From Chitinophagaceae bacterium (GTDB lineage: Bacteria; Bacteroidota; Bacteroidia; Chitinophagales; Chitinophagaceae), in the NCBI GenBank assembly GCA_947481355.1, contig CANKGM010000135.1, positions 1 to 5,904 of the forward strand: a stretch of 5,904 nt of DNA. Reading direction: 5' to 3'. The translations under genes were made by a program, and so were the position numbers. The notes below the pieces were generated by a model. The model did not search any database and was not told the DNA's origin. It worked only from the letters and a program-made list of their open reading frames with translations. Within the stretch, counting starts at the first letter, position 1. Every line of letters begins with the position of its first letter. Positions 1 through 5,904 of the stretch are shown one piece after another.

Positions 1-82
1 ACCTCTAACCTCTAACCTCTAACCTCTAACCTCTAACCTCTAACCTCTAACCTCTAACCTCTAACCCCTAACCCCTAACCTC
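1..82. repeat. Heptanucleotide tandem repeat, ACCTCTA/ACCCCTA
   Basis: Nine perfect ACCTCTA units fill 1-63, two ACCCCTA variants follow (64-70, 71-77), and a partial ACCTC ends the array at 82. The array touches the left edge, so its true length is unknown. A remote degenerate unit, AACCCTA, is seen at 101-107. Because the unit is 7 bp and contains TAA (TAG on the other strand), every frame on both strands meets a stop every 21 bp, so the array cannot be coding. Variation in copy number could only act on spacing or DNA structure, not by shifting a reading frame. The variants lie only at the inner edge, as expected when the core is kept uniform by slippage. Confidence 0.97.
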
Positions 83-234
83 CTCTGTTTCTTTTTGCTT
101 AACCCTAGAATAAAATACTTGATTTAAATCTTTTCAATGTATTGATCTTCAATAAATTGGGGATAAATTAGTGAAGAAATTTTTGTTAGATATTTTTTAT
201 TCATTCAAGTAACGTTATTTTTACCGGATCTGTA

Positions 235-256
235 AATTATATTATTTAATATAATT
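235..256. repeat. Perfect 10-bp AT-only inverted repeat
   Basis: AATTATATTA (235-244) and TAATATAATT (247-256) are exact reverse complements separated by TT. The element contains no G or C and is not followed by a T-run on the plus strand, so it is a poor intrinsic terminator. It could be a cruciform, a regulator site, or chance in AT-rich DNA. The symmetry is certain; a role is not shown. Confidence 0.6.
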
Positions 257-468
257 CTATCAGTAAATCCAATCTTCCCATTTTCTATTAGTTTACTTAA
301 CACCTTTTTAAGAAAAGGGTTATCAAAGTAATATACTTATGATATACTCAAATCTAAAATTGGTTTTAATATTTGTCGTACTGATTCATGATTGGAATTC
401 TGAAATTTTGTATTAAATATATTTTTCTACTTATAGGATCCTCCTCTTTTTCTATCGTGGAGTGCTAT

Positions 469-472
469 AGGA
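469..472 (+). promoter_or_regulatory. Possible Shine-Dalgarno AGGA for the GTG start
   Basis: AGGA lies 8 bases before GTG 481. It supports that start over the in-frame GTG 457, whose nearest AGGA (435-438) is 18 bases away, and over ATG 388, which has no purine-rich motif before it. Bacteroidota often initiate without Shine-Dalgarno pairing, so this is modest evidence. Confidence 0.35.
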
Positions 473-480
473 AATGCCTT

Positions 481-534
481 GTGCGAACGAGTTTATCTTT
501 AGCATTATTCATCTCTGTACTTAGTGGTAATGCT
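481..534 (+). other. Sec signal peptide of the giant protein
   Basis: Residues 1-18 from GTG 481 consist of a short n-region with Arg2, a hydrophobic core (LSLALFISVL) and a c-region SGNA. Cleavage is expected between Ala18 and Gln19, an A|Q junction common in Bacteroidota exported proteins. It directs export across the inner membrane. A Cys follows at residue 20, but the preceding NAQ does not fit a lipobox, so lipidation is unlikely. If GTG 457 is the true start, the n-region gains MECYRKCL and is more basic. Confidence 0.8.
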
Positions 535-3500
535 CAATGTCCTACAGCCTCGATATCGTATTCCTCATCGTCTTTCTGCAAGATAGGTAAAGCAGCTGTT
601 ACTATAAATGGAGTGCAAGGGGGTAGTTTTTCTGCAGCAACAGGACTTGTTATTAATTCCGTTACGGGAGAAATAGATTTGACTACAAGCACTGCTGGTG
701 ATTATACTATAACCTATACCTATGGAGTTGCCTCATGTATCTTAGATGCTGCCACTGATATTTCAATTGTAGCTTTTCCCAATGCTCCAACAGGAAATAG
801 CATTACTGCGTGTTATGATGGTAACCAGCATCTAGGCAGCGCGATTCCCGGCCCTGGAGAAAAGATTGTATGGTATGATGCAGCTACCGGAGGTAATATA
901 GTAAGTGCTCCTGGTGGTACTGCTACCGGAATATATACAGCTTATGCTGCTTCTGTTAATATTAGTTCTTTATGCGAAAGTCAAAGAACATTGGTTACTG
1001 TGGTAATCAATGCATTGCCCACGGCCACCATTTCATACGCTACTCCTTTTTGTAATACAGGAACCGCATCAGTTAATCTTACAGGACAATCAGGAGGTAC
1101 ATTCAGTTCTACTTCAGGGCTTATAATCAACAATCTTACTGGTCAAATTAATTTAGCTACTAGTGCTCCGGGTATTTATACTGTTACATATACTTTTTCC
1201 AATGGAAAATGTTCAAGTACTACTTCAACATCCGTTAGAATTTTTGCTTCACCTCAAGCAACAATATCCTATGGCGCTACTTTATTTTGCGCTACTGGCA
1301 CAGTGTCAGTTTTACAGTTAGGTCAAACTGGCGGCTCATACTCATCAACTTCTGGATTAGTTATAAATGCATCTACAGGGACTATCGATTTAGTAGCTAG
1401 CTTAAGTGGGACATACACGGTGAGTTATTTGTATGGGAATATAGCATGTTCTAAAACGGCTACCACGACCATTACAATTAAAGCACTACCCCAAATTCCA
1501 ATTGGGTTTTCCGCACAACGATGCGGGCCAGGCCCAGTTACTCTTTCTGCTTCAACCGATGTGGGTTCTGAAATTGATTGGTATGATGTGCCAACTGGTG
1601 GACTTGAATTATATAATGCTGCTGGGGTGACAAGCTATACCACACCTAGTGTCTCTACTTCAATAACTTATTACGCAGAAGCTCGAAATGGATGTTTGTC
1701 ATCTAAGCGAACAGCAGTTACAGCAACAATAAATCCATTACCTGCTGTGCCGACTGGTAATGGCGGGTCAAACTGCGGTAACGGCAGTGTTGTATTAACA
1801 GCAACACCAGGTGTAGGAGAGACGATTGATTGGTATAGTTCTTCAAAAGGCGGAACATTATTATCTAGTGGATCAACTAGCTATACAACACCAAGTATAA
1901 GTGCTATAACTAGTTACTATGCAGTAGCAAGAAACACGACTACGGGTTGTACTTCTGCTTCACGTGTTCCCCTAACAGCAGCAATAACCGCAATACCATT
2001 TACGCCGACAGGTACAAGCGCATTACGATGCGGTGCTGGTAGTGTTACGTTATCTGCTACACCAGGCATAGGGGAGACAATCGATTGGTATAGTGCTTCC
2101 AGCGGTGGAACATTATTATCGGGCGGATCAACGACCTATAACACACCAAATATTAGCAGTACAACCAATTATTATGCAGAAGCAAGAAACACGACGTCTG
2201 GTTGTATTTCTGCTTCACGTGTTATGGTAACTGCAACAATCAATCCATTGCCGTCGACTCCAACCGGTACTGGGGCATCAAATTGTGGCACAGGTAGTGT
2301 AACACTATCTGCAACAGCAGGCGCTGGTGAAACAATAAATTGGTATTCAGCAGTATCAGGCGGTGCCTTATTAAGTAGTGCATCCACTTATACAACACCA
2401 ACAATCAATTCTACTACAACATACTATGTAGAGACATCTAATGGATGTTCATCTACTTCACGAACTGCAGTCATTGCAACAATCAATCCATTGCCTTCAA
2501 TACCTATGGCTACGGATGCATCATCTTGTGGCGCTGGCAGTGTAATCTTATCTGCTAAAGCAGGAGCAGGAGAAACGATTGATTGGTATAGCGCTTCAAC
2601 AGGCGGAATGTTATTATCAAGTGGTTCAGTTAACTTTACCACGCCAATCATTAGCAGTACAACAAGTTATTATGCATTAGCACGAAATACCACTTCGGGT
2701 TGTATTTCTGAATCTCTATCTTCAGTTACTGCAATAATAAATGATATTCCGTCTGCACCGACTAGCACAAGCGCATCACGTTGTGGCATTGGTAGTATAA
2801 CCCTAGCCGCTACACCAGGAGCAGGCGAGACAATTGATTGGTATAGTGCTTCGACTGGGGGAGTTTCATTATCCAGCGGATCAACAAACTATACTACACC
2901 TAGCATAAGTACTACAACGAGTTATTATGTGCAAGCAAGAAATACCCTTTCAGGATGTGCTTCTGCATCCCGTGATACTGTTACTGCAATAATCAATCCG
3001 TTGCCTTCTCTACCTATAGGTATAGGGGATTCAAATTGTGGTACGGGTAATGTAACATTATCTGCTACACCAGGCATAGGGGAGACGATTGATTGGTATA
3101 GTGCTTCAACCGGTGGAACACTATTATCGATTGGTTCAACGAGCTATACAACACCAACCATAAGTAGTACAAGGAGTTATTTTGCTCAAGCACGAAACAA
3201 CACTACCGGATGTATTTCATCTTCTCTTGTTGCGGTCATTGCAACAATAACCCCAGAACCATCTACGCCTATAGGCACAAGCGCATCTAGATGTGGCACA
3301 GGTAGTGTTACGTTATCCGCTACAGCAGCTACAGGGGAGACAATTGATTGGTATAGTGCTTCAACAGGCGGAACATTATTATCTAGTGGATCAACTAGCT
3401 ATACAACACCAAGTATAGGAATTACAACAATCTATTATGCACAGGTACGAAGCACGATTACAGGATGTATTTCTGATTCTCGTGTTGCTGTTACTGCAAC

Positions 3501-5904
3501 CATAGATGCAGTGCCTTCTGCCCCTACTGGAACTGATGTTTCACGTTGTGGTACAGGAAGTGTAGCAATTTCTGCAACACCTGTAGTTGGATCTACAATT
3601 GATTGGTATAGTGCTTCAATAGGCGGAACATTATTATCTAGTGGATCAACGAGCTATACTACCCCAAGCATCACAAGTACTACCCAATATTTTGCTGAGT
3701 CAAGAGACAATACATCTGGTTGTAAATCTATTTCCAGAACCCCAGTAAATGCAACAGTGTTAACTTTATTTCCTTCGGCCCCAACAGGTAGAAGTGCATC
3801 TCGATGTGGTACAGGTACTATATCACTATCCGCTATTGCAGGTGCAGGTGAAACAATTAATTGGTATTCTACAATGTCAGGTGGGTCTGTTTTAAATAGT
3901 GATTCTAGTTATACAACCCCAACTATCACAACAACTACAACATATTATGTAGAGGCATACAATGGATGTCCATCTTCTACACGCACTGCTGTTGTTGCAA
4001 CAATCAATCCGTTGCCATCTATACCTACTGGCAACGACGCGTCCATCTGTAATACAGGTAGTTTAATATTATTCGCTGCAGCAGGTGCAGGTGAAACGAT
4101 AGATTGGTATGATGCATCAACAGGGGGAATATTATTAGCCAGTGCATCTACGAGCTATACCACACCAAGCATCACTAGCACAACGAATTATTATGCACAA
4201 GCACGCAATACAACGACCGGTTGTATTGCTACCTCTCGTGTTATGGTTACAGCAACAGTAGATCAACTGCCATCTGCGCCGACAGGAACTGGCGCATTGC
4301 GATGCGGCTCAGGAAGTGTATCGCTATCCGCTACACCCGGAGCAGGAGAGATAATTGATTGGTATAGTTTGTCAACCGGTGGAACACTATTATCGAGTGG
4401 ATCAACTAGCTATGTAACACCAAGCATCAGCACTACAACTTCTTATTTTGCACAAACACGCAACGTCACTACAGGATGTACTTCTGCCTCGCGTACTATG
4501 GTTACGGCAACAATTACATCAGCACCAAATGCACCTACAGGTACAGGCGCATCGCGTTGTGGCACAGGTACTGTATCGCTAACTGCTACAGCAGGCGTAG
4601 GCGAGACTGTAGATTGGTATAGTGCTTCAACAGGCGGAACATTATTGTCTAGTGGATCAACGAGCTATACAACACCAAGCATCAACAGTACAACCAGTTA
4701 TTATGCACAAGCGAGAAACACGACTACAGGTTGTATATCTACATCACGTATTACCGTTATTGCAACAATAAATCAATTGCCTACAATACTTTCAACTATA
4801 GAGGCATCAAATTGTAGTACAGGTAGTGTAACATTATCAGCTACACCTGATATTGGAGAGACAGTAGATTGGTATAGTTCTTCAACAGCCGGAACATTAT
4901 TGTCTAGTGGATCAACAATCTATACAACACCGATCATCAGCAGCACAACAAGTTATTATGCACGAGCAAGAAACACCACTACGGGTTGTGTTTCCGCATC
5001 TCTTCTTGAAGTTACTGCAACAATTTATCCGTTGCCTTCAACACCCACTGCTATAGGTGCATCAAACTGCGGTACAGGTAGTGTGACAATATCAGCTACA
5101 CTCGATGCTGGAGAGACAATAGATTGGTACAGTGCTGCAATCGGGGGAACTTTATTATCCAGTGGATCAACGAGCTATACTACGCCGATTATTAACACTA
5201 CCACGAGTTATTATGCACAAGTCATAAATACCACTACTGGATGTATTTCTGCCTCTCGTGTTCCTGTTACTGCAACAATAAATGCTATACTATCTGTTCC
5301 GACAGGAACAAGCTCTTTGCGATGCGGTACTGGTAGTGTAACATTATCCGCTACTCCAGGTGCAGGAGAGACAATCGATTGGTATAGTGCCTCAACAGGT
5401 GGAACACTATTGTCAAGTGAATCAACAAGCTATGCAACACCAAGCATCAGCAGCACAACAATTTATTATGCACAAGCGAGAAACACGACTACAGGTTGTG
5501 TCTCTGCATCACGCGTTGCTGTTACCGCGACAGTTAATCCGTTACCTGCAACACCAGCAGGTACAGATGCTTCAAATTGTGGTGCCACGAGTTTCATATT
5601 ATCCGCTACAGCTGGAGTAGGAGAAACTATTGATTGGTATAGTGCTTCAACAGGTGGAACATTATTGTCGAGTGGAACCACAAATTATACTACACCAACC
5701 ATCAGCACTACAACGAATTATTTTGCACAAGCAAGAATACCGACAACAGGGTGTGCTTCTGCACGTGTTTCGGTTACGGCTACAATAAATGCAGCACCGG
5801 CTTCCGCTACAGGTGTAAATGCATCACGATGTGGTACAGGTCCTGTAACGCTTTCTGCTATTGTGGGAGTTGGTGAGACAGTTGATTGGTATAGTTCATC
5901 AACA
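481..5904 (+). CDS. Giant secreted multi-Ig-like-domain (Ig_7 type) repeat protein, 3' end outside window
   Basis: The frame is open for at least 1,808 codons to the right edge. Order by residue from GTG 481: signal peptide 1-18; Ig-like A1 21-99; divergent Ig_7-type B0 100-179; A2 180-257; A3 258-336; then Ig_7-type modules B1-B17 (337-1772) and a cut B18 (1773-1808). Each B module has P..PTGT, a Cys, SVTLSAT, GETIDWYSASTGG, LLSSGSTSYTTP, TTSYYA.ARN and TTTGC. Ig_7-type modules are known from large Bacteroidota exported proteins, many sorted by T9SS. An adhesin or surface-stalk role is inferred, and no catalytic motif is seen. The protein is rich in Ser, Thr and Gly and poor in charged residues. 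The start is uncertain: GTG 481 gives a compact signal peptide and has AGGA upstream; GTG 457 adds 8 residues with more positive charge; ATG 388 adds 31 and would create a second hydrophobic stretch. The missing C-terminus may carry a T9SS sorting domain. No neighbouring gene is visible. Confidence 0.93.
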   Translation, partial: MRTSLSLALFISVLSGNAQCPTASISYSSSSFCKIGKAAVTINGVQGGSFSAATGLVINSVTGEIDLTTSTAGDYTITYTYGVASCILDAATDISIVAFPNAPTGNSITACYDGNQHLGSAIPGPGEKIVWYDAATGGNIVSAPGGTATGIYTAYAASVNISSLCESQRTLVTVVINALPTATISYATPFCNTGTASVNLTGQSGGTFSSTSGLIINNLTGQINLATSAPGIYTVTYTFSNGKCSSTTSTSVRIFASPQATISYGATLFCATGTVSVLQLGQTGGSYSSTSGLVINASTGTIDLVASLSGTYTVSYLYGNIACSKTATTTITIKALPQIPIGFSAQRCGPGPVTLSASTDVGSEIDWYDVPTGGLELYNAAGVTSYTTPSVSTSITYYAEARNGCLSSKRTAVTATINPLPAVPTGNGGSNCGNGSVVLTATPGVGETIDWYSSSKGGTLLSSGSTSYTTPSISAITSYYAVARNTTTGCTSASRVPLTAAITAIPFTPTGTSALRCGAGSVTLSATPGIGETIDWYSASSGGTLLSGGSTTYNTPNISSTTNYYAEARNTTSGCISASRVMVTATINPLPSTPTGTGASNCGTGSVTLSATAGAGETINWYSAVSGGALLSSASTYTTPTINSTTTYYVETSNGCSSTSRTAVIATINPLPSIPMATDASSCGAGSVILSAKAGAGETIDWYSASTGGMLLSSGSVNFTTPIISSTTSYYALARNTTSGCISESLSSVTAIINDIPSAPTSTSASRCGIGSITLAATPGAGETIDWYSASTGGVSLSSGSTNYTTPSISTTTSYYVQARNTLSGCASASRDTVTAIINPLPSLPIGIGDSNCGTGNVTLSATPGIGETIDWYSASTGGTLLSIGSTSYTTPTISSTRSYFAQARNNTTGCISSSLVAVIATITPEPSTPIGTSASRCGTGSVTLSATAATGETIDWYSASTGGTLLSSGSTSYTTPSIGITTIYYAQVRSTITGCISDSRVAVTATIDAVPSAPTGTDVSRCGTGSVAISATPVVGSTIDWYSASIGGTLLSSGSTSYTTPSITSTTQYFAESRDNTSGCKSISRTPVNATVLTLFPSAPTGRSASRCGTGTISLSAIAGAGETINWYSTMSGGSVLNSDSSYTTPTITTTTTYYVEAYNGCPSSTRTAVVATINPLPSIPTGNDASICNTGSLILFAAAGAGETIDWYDASTGGILLASASTSYTTPSITSTTNYYAQARNTTTGCIATSRVMVTATVDQLPSAPTGTGALRCGSGSVSLSATPGAGEIIDWYSLSTGGTLLSSGSTSYVTPSISTTTSYFAQTRNVTTGCTSASRTMVTATITSAPNAPTGTGASRCGTGTVSLTATAGVGETVDWYSASTGGTLLSSGSTSYTTPSINSTTSYYAQARNTTTGCISTSRITVIATINQLPTILSTIEASNCSTGSVTLSATPDIGETVDWYSSSTAGTLLSSGSTIYTTPIISSTTSYYARARNTTTGCVSASLLEVTATIYPLPSTPTAIGASNCGTGSVTISATLDAGETIDWYSAAIGGTLLSSGSTSYTTPIINTTTSYYAQVINTTTGCISASRVPVTATINAILSVPTGTSSLRCGTGSVTLSATPGAGETIDWYSASTGGTLLSSESTSYATPSISSTTIYYAQARNTTTGCVSASRVAVTATVNPLPATPAGTDASNCGATSFILSATAGVGETIDWYSASTGGTLLSSGTTNYTTPTISTTTNYFAQARIPTTGCASARVSVTATINAAPASATGVNASRCGTGPVTLSAIVGVGETVDWYSSST
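541..777 (+). other. Ig-like module A1 (SISY...GGSFS type)
   Basis: This 79-residue module starts PTASISY, followed by FC, GGSFSAATGLVINS, TGEIDL, AGDYTITYTY and a second Cys in VASC. It matches A2 and A3 in order and spacing and differs clearly from the Ig_7-type modules, lacking DWYS and SYTTP. The pattern GG.FS...GL.IN..TG.I.L......Y.VTY recurs in Bacteroidota surface proteins. A beta-sandwich fold is inferred. It sits directly after the signal peptide and would be the outermost or first-exported module. Confidence 0.75.
778..1017 (+). other. Divergent Ig_7-type module B0
   Basis: This 80-residue module opens PNAPTGN and has a Cys (TAC), GPGEKIVWYDAATGG, a YTAYAAS strand, a Cys in SLCES and TVVINALP at the end. 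This is the Ig_7 order, but identity to the tandem array is low: WYDAATGG replaces WYSASTGG and SYTTP is missing. It lies between A1 and A2, separated from the main array by two A modules, so it looks like an older or separately acquired copy. Confidence 0.75.
1018..1488 (+). other. Ig-like modules A2 and A3
   Basis: A2 (1018-1251, 78 residues) and A3 (1252-1488, 79 residues) are adjacent and clearly related: P.ATISY, FC.TGT.SV, GQ.GG.(F/Y)SSTSGL.IN, TG.I(N/D)L, Y(T)V(T/S)Y, then a second Cys (GKC, IAC). They share this layout with A1. Both Cys positions are conserved in all three, consistent with a disulfide in the oxidising exterior. They form the border to the Ig_7 tandem array. Confidence 0.75.
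1848..1899 (+). repeat. 52-bp perfect direct repeat, copy 1 (module B2)
   Basis: These 52 bp are identical to 3366-3417 in module B8, 1,518 bp (six modules) downstream, including third codon positions. The block encodes GGTLLSSGSTSYTTPSI. Identity over this length at six modules' distance, when adjacent modules differ more, suggests segmental duplication or gene conversion. Confidence 0.85.
3366..3417 (+). repeat. 52-bp perfect direct repeat, copy 2 (module B8)
   Basis: This is the second copy of the block at 1848-1899. The same region also belongs to a 56-bp near-identity with the next module: 3340-3395 matches 3595-3650 with one mismatch (C at 3365, T at 3620), exactly 255 bp apart. Confidence 0.85.
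4698..4734 (+). repeat. 37-bp perfect direct repeat, copy 1 (module B13)
   Basis: This block is identical to 5463-5499 in module B16, 765 bp or exactly three 255-bp modules away. It encodes the YYAQARNTTTGC strand and turn. Recombination between the copies would remove or add three whole modules in frame. Confidence 0.85.
5463..5499 (+). repeat. 37-bp perfect direct repeat, copy 2 (module B16)
   Basis: This is the second copy of the block at 4698-4734; the bases on both sides differ (AG against AT before, A against G after). Confidence 0.85.

Larger units (their letters stand above)
83..480. other. AT-rich non-coding region upstream of the giant gene
   Basis: No convincing gene is seen in these 398 bp. 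Frame +1 has stops at 367-369 and 382-384 and is open from 385. Small symmetric elements are present: a perfect palindrome GATTTAAATC (121-130), ATTGA-TCT-TCAAT (141-153), a 10-bp inverted repeat (235-256) and CCTTTT-TAAG-AAAAGG (303-318). Two imperfect 11-bp-phased direct repeats also occur (ATAAATT at 152 and 163; ATATACTTA/ATATACTCA at 331 and 342). No sequence matches the Bacteroidota TTG / TAnnTTTG promoter well. The nearest are TAAAATTG (355-362) and TATATTTT (418-425), each 7 of 8; only the second has a TTG (392-394) at a spacing that might work (23 bp). The promoter of the downstream gene is presumably here, but it is not identified. Confidence 0.7.
1489..5904 (+). repeat. Tandem array of 18 coding Ig_7-type modules (17 complete, 1 cut)
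   Basis: Module starts, taken at the Pro of the linker (Leu in B16): B1 1489, B2 1741, B3 1996, B4 2251, B5 2494, B6 2749, B7 3004, B8 3259, B9 3514, B10 3772, B11 4015, B12 4270, B13 4525, B14 4780, B15 5035, B16 5290, B17 5545, B18 5797 (cut). Lengths are 252, 255, 255, 243, 255, 255, 255, 255, 258, 243, 255, 255, 255, 255, 255, 255 and 252 bp; all are multiples of three. The Trp of DWYS is present in every module. Each complete module has two Cys, one before the G.GSVTLS strand and one in the (T/S/N)GC turn, about 54-58 residues apart. The WYSASTGG...SYTTP core is the most conserved part at both protein and DNA level; the linkers vary most. The array continues beyond the window. Confidence 0.93.

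Noticed and set aside
1..82. True eukaryotic telomere
   Set aside because: The adjacent gene has a bacterial signal peptide, no introns over 5.4 kb, an upstream AGGA and a Bacteroidota-type domain. A simple bacterial tandem repeat explains the array more easily, although a chromosome or contig end cannot be excluded.
303..318. Intrinsic terminator CCTTTT-TAAG-AAAAGG
   Set aside because: The stem is only 6 bp with two G-C pairs, and neither strand shows a T-run after it.
355..425. Bacteroidota -7 boxes TAAAATTG (355-362) and TATATTTT (418-425)
   Set aside because: Each matches 7 of 8 consensus bases, but the first has no TTG at a proper distance and the second only one at 23 bp; such matches are common in AT-rich DNA.
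526..540. Lipoprotein signal with lipidated Cys at residue 20
   Set aside because: The residues before Cys are G-N-A-Q; a lipobox needs a small residue directly before Cys and usually Leu at -3. A|Q cleavage fits better.
2172..2651. Two minus-strand open frames (2172-2387 and 2424-2651)
   Set aside because: They are antisense to the conserved module array. Their similarity to each other only mirrors the repeat, and they end and restart with the module period. The plus frame is clearly the coding one.
5360..5681. Plus-strand frame-2 open frame 5360-5620 and minus-strand open frame 5466-5681
   Set aside because: Both overlap modules B16-B17 of the giant gene in other frames. The translated compositions are Gln/His-rich or antisense artefacts with no motif.
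1489..5904. CRISPR array or DNA satellite
   Set aside because: The 255-bp period is coding, differences between units are largely codon-compatible, and no short identical repeats alternate with unique spacers.
481..5904. Frameshift or decay in the giant gene
   Set aside because: The frame was read codon by codon to the right edge with no stop, and all length changes between modules are multiples of three.

Overview
The window holds one gene and the non-coding DNA in front of it. From position 481 to the right edge (5904) a single plus-strand reading frame stays open with no stop and no frameshift. It encodes a Sec signal peptide followed by a long chain of Ig-like beta-sandwich modules. The modules carry the signature of the Bacteroidota Ig-like family associated with CHU_C/T9SS proteins (Ig_7 type): a Cys, then a DWYS.STGG strand, then SYTTP, TTSYYA.ARN and TTTGC, with module borders at P..PTGT. 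This signature, the AT-rich non-coding DNA and the signal peptide ending NA|Q point to a Bacteroidota bacterium, probably Cytophagia- or Flavobacteriia-like. The genus cannot be told from the sequence.

Layout: 1-82 is a perfect-to-degenerate heptamer array (nine ACCTCTA, two ACCCCTA, one partial unit). 83-480 is AT-rich DNA without a convincing gene, containing several small inverted repeats and a possible AGGA ribosome-binding site before a GTG start at 481. 481-534 is the signal peptide. 541-1488 is a mosaic N-terminal part with three modules of one Ig-like type (called A1, A2, A3 here) and one divergent Ig_7-type module (B0) inserted between A1 and A2. 1489-5904 is a tandem array of 17 complete and one cut Ig_7-type module (B1-B18). 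The module length is 255 bp (85 residues) in 13 of the 17; the exceptions are 252, 243, 258, 243 and 252 bp.

The protein is best read as a giant secreted or surface-anchored adhesin-like or stalk protein, with at least 1,808 residues visible. The C-terminus, where a T9SS sorting domain would be expected, lies outside the window. The most notable patterns are: telomere-like heptamers at the left edge; two module subtypes in which the linker and the residue before the first Cys co-vary; signs of a six-module higher-order duplication (B2-B7 against B8-B13), including a 52-bp perfect direct repeat; and in-frame direct repeats that would let the array grow or shrink by whole modules. No RNA gene, CRISPR array, transposase or second gene was seen.
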